DNA of 64,000 bases from Cognatiyoonia sp965661665. GTDB taxonomy: Bacteria > Pseudomonadota > Alphaproteobacteria > Rhodobacterales > Rhodobacteraceae. The DNA lies in contig NZ_CBFIEO010000016.1 in NCBI RefSeq assembly GCF_965661665.1, positions 1 through 64,000 on the forward strand, in the 5' to 3' direction. How positions within the stretch are numbered: position 1 is the first letter of the stretch; each line of letters begins with the position of its first letter. The position numbers and the translations under genes were made by a program. Below, piece after piece: positions 17,186-25,548 of this stretch. Below the pieces are notes generated by a model, which was not told the DNA's origin, did not search any database, and worked only from the letters and a program-made list of their open reading frames with translations.

Positions 17186-17770
17186 CTAAATCTTCCCACA
17201 TCTGCGAAGCTGCGCGCCATACATCACGGCGCGCGCTTCAACTTCGCCCGCAATCCGCACCAGCCAGCTTTTTGACCTCCACGTTCCGCGCAAATATCCG
17301 GTGCGCCCATCGTGATAGGCCAAATACTGGTTGCGGGTGTCGTTCAAGGCCACGCCAGTTTCTTCCACCGTCTGCGCCATGTACCAGCCCATAAAGTCGG
17401 TGGCATCGCGGATGTCGGTGCGCCGTGCGCCGCGTCCGCCTTCTTTGCGCTGATACTCCGCCCACGTGCCATCAAGCGCCTGACTGTACCCCAAAGCGGA
17501 CGATTGCCGCCCAGCAGGGATCACGCCAAGAATGTAGCGATGCGGCGGACGGTTGTCAGAGATGAATTTGCTTTCCTGATAAATGATCGCCATCAGCACA
17601 GGCACCGGCACGCCCCACTTGCGCTGGGTCGATTTGAACGCACGCAAATAACTCGGCCGCTCGTTTACGATCGAACAGGCGTTGTCCAAGTTTCTGGGCG
17701 CATCGCCATACCGGGTTGCACAGCTGCCCAAAATCAACAGCATTGCTATAGCGCGAAAGATACTGCTCAT
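17186..17770 (-). CDS. Lysozyme-like (SLT-domain) lipoprotein
   Basis: A 194-residue predicted lipoprotein. The N-terminus has a hydrophobic segment ending in a lipobox-like LILGSC. The body resembles the lysozyme/SLT superfamily, with MAIIYQESKF (a candidate catalytic glutamate), ALGYSQALDGTWAEYQ and NQYLAYHDGRTGYLRGTW. It probably cleaves or binds peptidoglycan from a membrane-anchored position. Its 3' end converges with lolA (12 bp apart). The family is common in Rhodobacteraceae, but its exact activity is inferred. Confidence 0.8.
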   Translation of the reverse strand: MSSIFRAIAMLLILGSCATRYGDAPRNLDNACSIVNERPSYLRAFKSTQRKWGVPVPVLMAIIYQESKFISDNRPPHRYILGVIPAGRQSSALGYSQALDGTWAEYQRKEGGRGARRTDIRDATDFMGWYMAQTVEETGVALNDTRNQYLAYHDGRTGYLRGTWRSKSWLVRIAGEVEARAVMYGAQLRRCGKI

Positions 17771-17846
17771 CTGCCTCTCAGTTATATTTGTTTTTTTGGT
17801 AGTATAGCGCGCTCAGCGCTGTCTGGGAACGGTCTTCCGCGCCCTG

Positions 17847-18728
17847 TTAGATCACAAATGAAAGGGTGAGCGGTAATGTGATCACCGAAATTAGGGTGGA
17901 GACGACAACAAGCCCCGCCACAGGCTGCGCATCAGCCCCGTATTTCTCTGCCAGCAGATAGGATGTGACAGCCACAGGTGTCGCCACCTGTACGATCAAG
18001 ACTGCACTCGCCACAGGTCCCAGGCCAATCCAAACCGCCGCGCCCGCAGCGCAGGCCACACAGACAACCACCTTGAGCACGGACAGAAAGATCGCCTGCC
18101 ACACCGCGCGGATTTCCAACCGCGCAATCGCCACGCCCAACGTGATGAGCATCATCGGAATCGCCATCTGCCCGATAAGGTCAAGCGAGTTGAAAATGAA
18201 CTCCGGCGGCTGCCACCCCTGCCAGAGGAACAGCGCGCCTAGGATCGTCGCTGCGACCAATGGCTCCTTCACGACCTTAACCAAAGACCCGCCGCCCGAC
18301 ACCAGCCAGACCCCAAAAGTAAAGCTAAAGATCGCCATCACTGCGAAGACAATCACCGCATAGCTCAAACCAACCTCCCCAAACGCAAACAGCGCGAGCG
18401 GTAGGCCAAGGTTCCCCGTATTGCCAAAAATCAGCGGCGCAAGATAGGTCGCACGGTCCAGCCGCATGACCAGCACGATCAAGAAAAACACAACGGTTAC
18501 AGCGACATAGGCCAAAACACTCGCCAGCGTCAGCGTCGCCAATGCATCTGGCTCAATCTCCGTCTGAATGAGCGCCACAAACACCAGACAGGGCACTGAA
18601 AGCGTCATCGCAAGCCGCGTGACAAACTCAACCCGATACTCAAACCCCAGCTTAACCCAGCTAAACCCAACCGCTGCCAATATAAAAACCGGCGCAGTGA
18701 TATTCAGAACTGTCAAAGCAAGGTTCAC
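17847..18728 (-). CDS. AEC family transporter
   Basis: A 293-residue integral membrane protein with about ten hydrophobic segments, matching the auxin efflux carrier (AEC) family. The family pattern includes NITAPVFILAAVGFSWVK at the start, PLIFGNTGNLGLPLALFAFG in the middle (conserved N-x-G-N-x-G-x-P), LIGQMAIPMMLITLGVAIA, and VQVATPVAVTSYLLAEKYG near the end. Substrate is unknown; characterised bacterial relatives carry dicarboxylates such as malate. The gene stands alone, convergent with nothing and divergent from hspQ (82 bp). Confidence 0.88.
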   Translation of the reverse strand: MNLALTVLNITAPVFILAAVGFSWVKLGFEYRVEFVTRLAMTLSVPCLVFVALIQTEIEPDALATLTLASVLAYVAVTVVFFLIVLVMRLDRATYLAPLIFGNTGNLGLPLALFAFGEVGLSYAVIVFAVMAIFSFTFGVWLVSGGGSLVKVVKEPLVAATILGALFLWQGWQPPEFIFNSLDLIGQMAIPMMLITLGVAIARLEIRAVWQAIFLSVLKVVVCVACAAGAAVWIGLGPVASAVLIVQVATPVAVTSYLLAEKYGADAQPVAGLVVVSTLISVITLPLTLSFVI

Positions 18729-18810
18729 AGTCTGTTTCCTTATTTTGCCACATTTGCATGGACTTGAATCGCCGTTCGCGGCAATACGAGTCCTAAGGGG
18801 CTAGTAAATT

Positions 18811-19137
18811 ATGTTTAAAACGCGCGCAAAGTATCATTTGGGACAAGTTGTCCGACACCGCAAACACCCGTTCCGCGGCGTGGTGTTTGATGTTGATGCC
18901 ATCTTCTCCAACACCGACGCTTGGTATGATGCTATTCCAGAGGATAGCCGACCAGAAAAAGACCAACCGTTCTATCACCTGTTGGCGGAAAATGATCAAA
19001 GCTACTACGTGGCTTACGTATCTGAGCAAAACCTCGTGGCTGACTACTCCGGCCAACCGGTCGATCACCCTGATCTGACGGATCTTTTCGGCCCGTTCGT
19101 GGATGGCCAGTATTCGCTTCAAGTTCAACTGAACTGA
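18811..19137 (+). CDS. hspQ: Heat shock protein HspQ
   Basis: A 108-residue HspQ (YccV-like, hemimethylated-DNA-binding domain) protein. In enterobacteria HspQ is a Lon specificity enhancer and also binds oriC. Family residues include YHLGQVVRHRKHPFRGVVFD at the start and DQPFYHLLAENDQSYYVAYV in the middle, with the conserved YVSEQNLV. The stop TGA abuts the stop of the convergent ggt gene, the two forming the palindrome TGATCA. Confidence 0.93.
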   Translation: MFKTRAKYHLGQVVRHRKHPFRGVVFDVDAIFSNTDAWYDAIPEDSRPEKDQPFYHLLAENDQSYYVAYVSEQNLVADYSGQPVDHPDLTDLFGPFVDGQYSLQVQLN

Positions 19138-20715
19138 TCAGTAGCCAAGCGCGCAACCGTCCTTGCGGGGATCGGATGCGCCTTCCAGCGTGCCATTGTC
19201 CTGGATCATGATCGTCTGCGCGCCGCCGATGGCAGTGTCAGGGATCTGCACGTTGTGGCCAAGGTCGCTTAACGCGCTGCGCACATCGTCGCTGTATCCC
19301 CGCTCCACATTCAGCACATCGCCTTCGGCAAAGGCGCGGGGCGCATCAAGCGCTGCTTGGACGTCCATCCCGTAGGTCGTGATGTTGCTGATAAACCGTG
19401 CGTGGCCTGTGGATTGATACTGTCCCCCCATGACGCCAAATGGCGCAACCGTCTTGCCCGCTTTCTGCAAAATACCAGGAATAATCGTGTGCATCGGGCG
19501 CTTGCCGCCGCCCGCCTCATTCGGATGCCCTTCTTCAAGGCAGAAACCCGCACCTCGGTTCTGGAACAGGATACCGAACTTGTCTGACGCTATGCCCGAC
19601 CCAAACCCGTGGAAAATGGAATAGATGAGCGACACCGCCATCCGGTCCTTGTCCACCACGGTGATATAGATCGTGTCTTTGTGGACTTGCTCAGCCCCCG
19701 GCAATCCGGCGGGCAGCACCCTTCCCGGATCAATCAGCGCCGCGGATTGCGCAGCCGTCTCTGCCGACAGCATCTTGTCCAGACGGGTCGTGTAGTCATA
19801 ATCCCCGATCCAGCGGTTGCGCGCATCATAGGCGAGCTTTGTCGCCTCCGCCTCGATGTGAACTCGCTCCGCACCCGTCGGGTCCATCGACGCCAGATCA
19901 AAGTGCTTCAGAATGTTGAGGATCAGCGCCGCAGTCGCACCTTGACCGTTCGGCGGATGCTCAAAGAGATCCAAGCCCCCATAATCTGATTGGATTGGTT
20001 CGGTCACGTCGCACGCTGTGGCAGCAAAGTCGTCCAAAGTATGACCGCCGCCCATTGCCCGCAGTGTGTTGACCATATCTTCGGCGACTTCGCCCTCATA
20101 GAACCCTGCGCGGCCATGCTCCGCCACGCGGCGCAAAACTTCCGCCTGTTTTGGCGCACGGAACATCGTGCCGACAGGGGGGACTTTACCATTCACAAGA
20201 TAGGCGTCCTTGGCTGCACCTTGCAGCTTTTCGTAATCCATCGCCCAATCCCGCGCGACCCGAGCCGCAACAGGGATTCCAGCTTCAGCATAATAAATGG
20301 ATGGGGCAAGGACCGCTTTCAGGCCCAATTTTCCCCAGTTCTTCGACAGATGACAAAACGCATCAATCGCACCCGGGATCGTTACTGCCGCAGGATCATA
20401 AACAGGAACCGTTTCGTGACCTGCCGCCCGCAATGCCGCCGCATCCATCGCGGCGGGCGCAAAGCCAGACCCATTCAGCGCATGAACCTTGTCATCGTCC
20501 GGCGTGGTGAAAAGCGCAAAGCAATCCCCACCAATCCCCGTCATCTGCGGCTCACAAAGCCCCAGCAGGATAGCCCCCGCAATGGCAGCATCCATTGCAT
20601 TGCCGCCAGCCTCTAGCATCTGGACAGCAACCTTGGCGGCAAGCGGATGGGATGTGGCGCACATGCCGTTGGCCGATATTACGGAGGATCGGCCGGGCAG
20701 ATGAAAATCGCGCAT
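19138..20715 (-). CDS. ggt: Gamma-glutamyltransferase family protein
   Basis: A 525-residue Ntn-hydrolase of the gamma-glutamyltranspeptidase family, which cleaves glutathione and other gamma-glutamyl compounds after autocatalytic self-cleavage. The expected processing and catalytic threonine is T348 in HKDTIYITVVD, aligning with the TTHYSVVD motif. AGGNAMDAAIAGAILLGL and GGDCFALFTT mark the N-terminal large subunit. No clear secretion signal is present, as in many Rhodobacteraceae relatives. I chose ATG 20715 because AAGGA lies 8 bp upstream; an upstream start at 20769 adds non-homologous residues. Confidence 0.88.
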   Translation of the reverse strand: MRDFHLPGRSSVISANGMCATSHPLAAKVAVQMLEAGGNAMDAAIAGAILLGLCEPQMTGIGGDCFALFTTPDDDKVHALNGSGFAPAAMDAAALRAAGHETVPVYDPAAVTIPGAIDAFCHLSKNWGKLGLKAVLAPSIYYAEAGIPVAARVARDWAMDYEKLQGAAKDAYLVNGKVPPVGTMFRAPKQAEVLRRVAEHGRAGFYEGEVAEDMVNTLRAMGGGHTLDDFAATACDVTEPIQSDYGGLDLFEHPPNGQGATAALILNILKHFDLASMDPTGAERVHIEAEATKLAYDARNRWIGDYDYTTRLDKMLSAETAAQSAALIDPGRVLPAGLPGAEQVHKDTIYITVVDKDRMAVSLIYSIFHGFGSGIASDKFGILFQNRGAGFCLEEGHPNEAGGGKRPMHTIIPGILQKAGKTVAPFGVMGGQYQSTGHARFISNITTYGMDVQAALDAPRAFAEGDVLNVERGYSDDVRSALSDLGHNVQIPDTAIGGAQTIMIQDNGTLEGASDPRKDGCALGY

Positions 20716-21165
20716 TTTTTGATTCCTTGTGTTCTGCCAGGAGACTAGGGCATCGTTGCGTAAGTTCAATTGCCTGTAAGTTGGTCCCGACGATGCTTAA
20801 CTGGGTGGAGGCTATAAATGCGCGCCGTCGGGCGAAGCTATGCAGCTACAAGACATAAATTCGCTTTTGACTGAGGCGTGGGAGTGTCCCGATTGTGGTG
20901 GTTTCGGGGCTGTCCCTTGTCACACGCAATGCTTGTGTCGGACCGCTAGATGCTGTGGATAACTGAAAATTTGTATTCAGTTACTTGTGGTTAAGTTTCG
21001 CTCAAGACCACAGCTCAACATGGCAAGGATGAGCAAACGTGATAGGAAACGGGCTACCAATTTTGTCCGGTTGTTTCGTGAATCTTGGAAATACTCCGGA
21101 GAATCCTTCATTTCATCCTAAACTGAACCAGCCGCGAAGGGCGCGAGAATGTGCTGCGCTGCGGC
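20716..21165. other. Gene-free intergenic region between ggt and the XRE-cupin gene
   Basis: I see no convincing gene here. It holds the ggt promoter region. It also contains a compact element: the 9-mer TGTGGATAA (20954-20962, the DnaA-box sequence TTATCCACA on the other strand), an inverted repeat AACTGAA-N8-TTCAGTT (20961-20982), and a second near match TGTGGTTAA (20986-20994). Confidence 0.6.
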
Positions 21166-21239
21166 GTGAAAAATCCCTTTAAAATTTCACGGAATCATGC
21201 AGAATGAAATTTAAGTCAGAAATTTCACGGCTAGATGCA
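21166..21239 (+). promoter_or_regulatory. Repeat-rich operator region of the XRE-cupin regulator
   Basis: AAATTTCACGG followed by four bases and ATGCA occurs twice, at 21182-21201 and 21220-21239, exactly 38 bp apart; the second copy reaches the A of the start codon. Between them lies the inverted arm TGAAATTT (21205-21212). Upstream, GTGAAA (21166-21171) pairs with TTTCAC (21185-21190). Phased TGAAA/TTTCA arms directly at a helix-turn-helix gene suggest an autoregulatory operator that also controls the catabolic genes downstream. This is inference from position and symmetry. Confidence 0.55.
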
Positions 21240-21808
21240 TGCTGCATTCAAAAGTTGACGGTGTTCAAACCATAGGTGCTGACATTCGCGCGCTTCGCAA
21301 GGCGCGGGGGTTGACCCTGTCCGAATTGGCCCAGCAACTCGACAAATCCGTCGGCTGGCTCAGTCAGGTCGAACGGGACATCTCTGAACCCTCAATCGAT
21401 GATCTACGTGGCTTGGCCAAGGCGCTCGACGTCTCCGTCTCCAGCCTGTTCCGTACCAAATCGCTCGCGGGCGAGGCGGGTCTCATCGTTCGCAAAAACG
21501 CCCGCCGCCCGATTGGGTCGCGCGAGGCGGGTCTGGTGGAAGAACTCTTGTCACCTGACCTTACCGACGACTTCGAAGTGGTGCATTCCACCTTCGCCCC
21601 CAAAGCTGAAATGCAAACTGCATTGTCGCGTCCTACGCAAGAGGTAGGCTACATCGTCTCCGGCCACCTCGACCTTTGGATCGACGACACGCTCTTTCAA
21701 CTCAGCCCCGGCGACAGCTTCCGTATTCGTGGCGAAACCTACCGCTGGCGCAATGCCCGCCAAGAGCCCTGCATCGCGATCTGGGTCATCGCGCCGCCGG
21801 TATATTGA
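21239..21808 (+). CDS. XRE-family regulator with C-terminal cupin domain
   Basis: A 189-residue regulator with an N-terminal Cro/C1-type helix-turn-helix (about 13-67: IRALRKARGLTLSELAQQL, VGWLSQVERDISEPSI) and a C-terminal cupin_2 ligand-sensing barrel (about 110-187: VGYIVSGHLDLWIDDTLFQL, GDSFRIRGETYRWRN). This layout is shared with PuuR-type regulators of amine catabolism. It heads a tight same-strand series (10, 12, -4 and 2 bp spacings) encoding GFA, dimethylglycine dehydrogenase, methyltransferase and sarcosine dehydrogenase, so control of that series by a methylamine or its product is likely. Confidence 0.87.
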   Translation: MLHSKVDGVQTIGADIRALRKARGLTLSELAQQLDKSVGWLSQVERDISEPSIDDLRGLAKALDVSVSSLFRTKSLAGEAGLIVRKNARRPIGSREAGLVEELLSPDLTDDFEVVHSTFAPKAEMQTALSRPTQEVGYIVSGHLDLWIDDTLFQLSPGDSFRIRGETYRWRNARQEPCIAIWVIAPPVY

Positions 21809-21818
21809 GGGGACGGTT

Positions 21819-22208
21819 ATGACAACACTCAAAGGACAATGCGAGTGCGGCGCGGTGGCGCTCGAGGTCAAAAACCCGCGCCAAGAGGTCACGTTCTGCC
21901 ATTGCGGTCAATGCCGCCGCACCAGTGGTCACTTCTGGGCCGCGACCAACGCGCAGCTCACAGACCTCACCTTCACCAGAGACAGCGGCTTGAAATGGTT
22001 TGCGTCGTCTGACTTTGCAAAGCGCGGGTTCTGCAAAGACTGCGGGTCGAGCCTCTTCTACAGAATGAACGGGGAAGAGGGCATTGGCATCGCTATTAGC
22101 GCTCTTAACCAACCAACTGGCTTCAAACCCAGCAAACACATCTTCGTCGCCGACAAAGGCGACTATTACGACATCGCGGACGGGGTTCCGCAACTCGACA
22201 AGTTCTAG
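21819..22208 (+). CDS. GFA/CENP-V domain protein
   Basis: A 129-residue protein of the glutathione-dependent formaldehyde-activating (GFA)/CENP-V fold. All zinc-binding cysteine groups are present: GQCECGAV, FCHCGQCRRTSG and FCKDCGSSL. A true formaldehyde-activating function was proposed for Gfa of Paracoccus but is not proven for most members. Its position directly before two dehydrogenases that release one-carbon units makes a formaldehyde-related role attractive here. ATG 21819 has a GAGGGGACGG-like ribosome binding site upstream; an earlier in-frame start would overlap the regulator gene. Confidence 0.85.
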   Translation: MTTLKGQCECGAVALEVKNPRQEVTFCHCGQCRRTSGHFWAATNAQLTDLTFTRDSGLKWFASSDFAKRGFCKDCGSSLFYRMNGEEGIGIAISALNQPTGFKPSKHIFVADKGDYYDIADGVPQLDKF

Positions 22209-22220
22209 GGAGAAGAACAC

Positions 22221-24677
22221 ATGGCCGATTTTCCATCATCAGCACGTGTCGTCATCATCGGTGGCGGCGTGGTGGGTGTCTCAACGCTCTACCATCTGGC
22301 CAAGAAAGGCTGGACCAACTGTGTGCTTCTGGAAAAGAACGAACTGACCGCAGGGTCCACCTGGCACGCCGCTGGCAACTGCCCGTCGTTCTCCACCTCT
22401 TGGGGCATCATGAACATGCAGCGCTATTCGCTGGGGCTCTACGCTGGCCTCGCGGAAGAGGTGGACTATCCGATGAACTACCACGTCACCGGCTCCCTCC
22501 GCCTCAGCCACAGCAAGGAACGGACGCAGGAATTTCAACGCGCGATGGGCATGGCGAATTATCAGGGCCTCAGCATGAAAATGCTGACCCCCGAACAAGC
22601 TGTAGAGATGTATCCCTTCCTTGAGACCCATGACCTCGACTCCGTCCTCTTTGATCCGGACGACGGTGACATCGACCCCGCGCAGCTGACACAAGCACTG
22701 GCCAAAGGCGCGCGGGAGATGGGCGCCAACATCCAGCGGTTCTGCCCCGCCACCGGCGTCACGCAAAAGCCCAACGGCACATGGACGGTCCACACTGACA
22801 AAGGCGACATCGACTGTGAAAAGGTCGTAAATGCGGCAGGCTACTATGCCCAACGTGTCGGCGAATGGTTCAAACCCTATGGCGGTCGCACCGTCCCAAT
22901 GGCCACAATGAGCCACCAGTACTTTCTCACCGAAGAAATCCCGGAGCTGAAAGCATGGACTGAAAAGAACGGCTGCAAAGTCCCACTTCTGCGCGACGTT
23001 GACAGCTCTTACTACCTGCGTCAGGACAAAAACGGCCTCAATCTCGGCCCTTATGAGCGGAACTGCAAAGCGCATTGGATCACCAAAGATGACCCGATGC
23101 CCGATGACTTCAGCTTCCAGCTCTATCCAGACGATCTGGAGCGTTTGGAGTGGTACATCGAAGACGCGATGGCCCGTGTGCCAATTCTTGGCACTGCTGG
23201 CGTCGGCCGCGTTATTAACGGCCCGATCCCTTATGCCCCTGACGGCCTACCGCTCGTCGGCCCTATGCCGGGCGTCAAAAATGCGTTTGAGGCGTGCGTC
23301 TTCACCTTTGGCATCACCCAAGGCGGTGGCGCAGGCAAAGTCGCTGCCGAATGGATCGTCGATGGCCAAACCGAATGGGACATGTGGTCCGTCGATCCCC
23401 GCCGCTACACCGACTACACCGATCAGGAATACTGTAACGACAAAGCGATGGAGGTTTATGGCCACGAATACGCCATGCACTTCCCACAGCACGAATGGCC
23501 CGCCGCGCGCGACCGAAAGCACTCAACCCTACATTCGCGCCTGCAAGACGCGGGTGCGGTTTTTGGCCCCTACAACGGCTGGGAACGCGCCAACTGGTTT
23601 GCCAAGAAGGGCGACGACAAATCGCTCGAAGCCACAGAAACATGGTCCCGCAACGGACCGTGGCAGCCCCGTATCCAAGAGGAATGTGAAGCGGTGCGCG
23701 ATAATTGTGGGATGCTGCCGATCACCGGCTTTTCCCGCTACCACGTCACCGGACCCGGTGCGCGGGACTGGATTGACAGCCTCACCGCGTCGCGTCTGCC
23801 AAGCCCCGGCCGCGTTAGCCTGGCCTATTTCGCCGATGACCGCGGCCGCATCGTGACGGAAATGTCTGTCATGGCGTGGTCGGAGGAAGAGGTGGGCCTC
23901 ATCACCGCCGCTACCGCACAATGGCATGACTACGAATGGCTGGTCGTGCACAAGCCCGACGGCATCACCATCACCGACAACACCAAAGCGATGGAATGTC
24001 TGCTGGTTACAGGCCCCAAAGCGCGCGACACCCTCGCCCCGCTCACAGAAGGGCATGACCTTCATGCGCCTTGGCTCACCGTTTCAATGGATGGCAAAGT
24101 CGCAGGCCAAAACTGCGCCCTGATCCGCGTGTCCTTCGCAGGCGAACTGGGGTGGGAGGTGCACGCAGCCCCCAACGCCATGCCTGCCATTTGGGATGCG
24201 CTGTCAGGCGCAGGGGTGAAACCTTTCGGCATGTACGCGTTGAACGCGCTTAGGATCGAAAAAGGTTACCGCGCGTGGAAGGGCGATCTGTCGACCGATT
24301 ACTCGCTGCTTGAAGGTGGGCTTGACCGTTTCACCAAGCTCGACAAAGCCAACGATTTCCCTGGCAAAGCCGCACTCTTGGCGGAAAAGCAGCGCGGGGT
24401 CGCCAAGAAATTCGCCACACTCACCATCGACAATCCCGGCGACTGCGACGCGCCTTACATGTCGACCGTCTGGCAGAATGGCACCGTGGTGGGGGAAACA
24501 ACCTCCGGCGCATTTGGTTACCGCACAGGCAAATCCATCGCATTGGCAATGATCAAACCTGACCTCACTGAACCCGGCACCAAGCTTGATATTGAAATCT
24601 ATGGCGAACGTTTTGCAGCCACTGTGATGGACGACGCTCCACTATGGGATCCACAAAACGAAAGGCTACGTGCGTGA
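22221..24677 (+). CDS. Dimethylglycine dehydrogenase-like FAD/folate enzyme
   Basis: An 818-residue two-part enzyme. The N-terminal FAD-dependent DAO domain (about 1-420) opens with VVIIGGGVVGVSTLYHLAK and contains STWHAAG, whose H49 corresponds to the histidine that covalently holds FAD in dimethylglycine and sarcosine dehydrogenases. The C-terminal half is GcvT-like and receives the methyl carbon as methylene-tetrahydrofolate. The segment LLRDVDSSYYLRQDKNGLN closely resembles mitochondrial dimethylglycine dehydrogenase. Expected reaction: dimethylglycine to sarcosine. Its stop overlaps the next start (GTGA). The sarcosine dehydrogenase two genes on is a paralogue. Confidence 0.85.
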   Translation: MADFPSSARVVIIGGGVVGVSTLYHLAKKGWTNCVLLEKNELTAGSTWHAAGNCPSFSTSWGIMNMQRYSLGLYAGLAEEVDYPMNYHVTGSLRLSHSKERTQEFQRAMGMANYQGLSMKMLTPEQAVEMYPFLETHDLDSVLFDPDDGDIDPAQLTQALAKGAREMGANIQRFCPATGVTQKPNGTWTVHTDKGDIDCEKVVNAAGYYAQRVGEWFKPYGGRTVPMATMSHQYFLTEEIPELKAWTEKNGCKVPLLRDVDSSYYLRQDKNGLNLGPYERNCKAHWITKDDPMPDDFSFQLYPDDLERLEWYIEDAMARVPILGTAGVGRVINGPIPYAPDGLPLVGPMPGVKNAFEACVFTFGITQGGGAGKVAAEWIVDGQTEWDMWSVDPRRYTDYTDQEYCNDKAMEVYGHEYAMHFPQHEWPAARDRKHSTLHSRLQDAGAVFGPYNGWERANWFAKKGDDKSLEATETWSRNGPWQPRIQEECEAVRDNCGMLPITGFSRYHVTGPGARDWIDSLTASRLPSPGRVSLAYFADDRGRIVTEMSVMAWSEEEVGLITAATAQWHDYEWLVVHKPDGITITDNTKAMECLLVTGPKARDTLAPLTEGHDLHAPWLTVSMDGKVAGQNCALIRVSFAGELGWEVHAAPNAMPAIWDALSGAGVKPFGMYALNALRIEKGYRAWKGDLSTDYSLLEGGLDRFTKLDKANDFPGKAALLAEKQRGVAKKFATLTIDNPGDCDAPYMSTVWQNGTVVGETTSGAFGYRTGKSIALAMIKPDLTEPGTKLDIEIYGERFAATVMDDAPLWDPQNERLRA

Positions 24678-25546
24678 TAACTCTCCTTGATGGTGGCATG
24701 GGCCAAGAGCTTGTCCGCCTCGCTGGTAAAGCAACGGGCATGTGGTCAAATCAAGCCCTGTTCGACACGCCTGATCACATCCGTAAAGTGCACGATATGT
24801 ACTTTGCGGCGGGCGCTGATGTGGCGACGACCAACACCTATGCCGTCTTGCCAGACCGGTTCGAAGCTTACGGCGTGCTCGACCGACTGGACGAAATGAC
24901 CGTTCGCGCTTGTGAGTTGGCGACAGCGTCACGCGATGCCAACGGCGGTGGTTTGATCGCTGGCAGCTTGGGTCCGATGGGGTTTTCTTACCAACCGGAC
25001 AAAGCACCACCCGCGGCCGAAGCTGCTGAGGGTTACGCCCGCATTGCCAAAGTGCAGGCGGATTTTGTTGATGTGCATTTGCTCGAAACCATGGCCAGCG
25101 TCGATCAAGCCAAGGGTGGGCTCATGGGGGCATTGGTCACGGGCAAACCTGTCTGGATCGGCCTGACCGTGGATGACCAAGACGGCACCAAACTCCGCTC
25201 GGGCGAACCACTGGCCGACCTCGCGCCTGTCTTGGCACAACACACACCAGCCGTCGTGTTCCTCAACTGCTCCACACCCGAAGCCATTAATCAGGGTTCG
25301 CCAGAACTTGCCAAACTTGGCCTTCCGTTCGGTGCCTATGGCAATGGCTTTACCAAGATCACGAGCGATTTTGATCACATTGGGGCCACCGTCGATAGCC
25401 TGACCGCCCGCACCGATCTTACCCCTGACACTTATGCCGACCATGCTCAAGGCTGGGCCGATGGCGGCGCAACCTACATCGGCGGATGTTGCGAGGTTAC
25501 TCCCGCACACATCAAAGAGCTAGCCCGGCGCTTTAAGGGAGAATAG
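24674..25546 (+). CDS. Homocysteine S-methyltransferase family protein (betaine- or S-methylmethionine-type)
   Basis: A 290-residue TIM-barrel methyltransferase of the homocysteine S-methyltransferase family. It begins with ITLLDGGMGQEL, and the zinc ligands are visible as VFLNCS and the C-terminal GGCCEV pair. Possible methyl donors are glycine betaine, dimethylsulfonioacetate or S-methylmethionine; flanking dimethylglycine and sarcosine dehydrogenases favour betaine (product dimethylglycine). I chose GTG 24674, which overlaps the upstream stop by 4 bp; ATG 24644, adding ten residues inside the upstream gene, is an alternative. Two base pairs separate it from the next gene. Confidence 0.82.
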   Translation: MITLLDGGMGQELVRLAGKATGMWSNQALFDTPDHIRKVHDMYFAAGADVATTNTYAVLPDRFEAYGVLDRLDEMTVRACELATASRDANGGGLIAGSLGPMGFSYQPDKAPPAAEAAEGYARIAKVQADFVDVHLLETMASVDQAKGGLMGALVTGKPVWIGLTVDDQDGTKLRSGEPLADLAPVLAQHTPAVVFLNCSTPEAINQGSPELAKLGLPFGAYGNGFTKITSDFDHIGATVDSLTARTDLTPDTYADHAQGWADGGATYIGGCCEVTPAHIKELARRFKGE

Positions 25547-25548
25547 CC

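Noticed and set aside
20954..20994. A chromosomal or plasmid replication origin
   Set aside because: Only two DnaA-box-like sites, no dnaA, parAB or repABC genes nearby and no strongly AT-rich unwinding region.
22281..23075. A 264-codon minus-strand frame inside the dimethylglycine dehydrogenase gene
   Set aside because: Antisense shadow of a clear gene, with no motif and no ribosome binding site.
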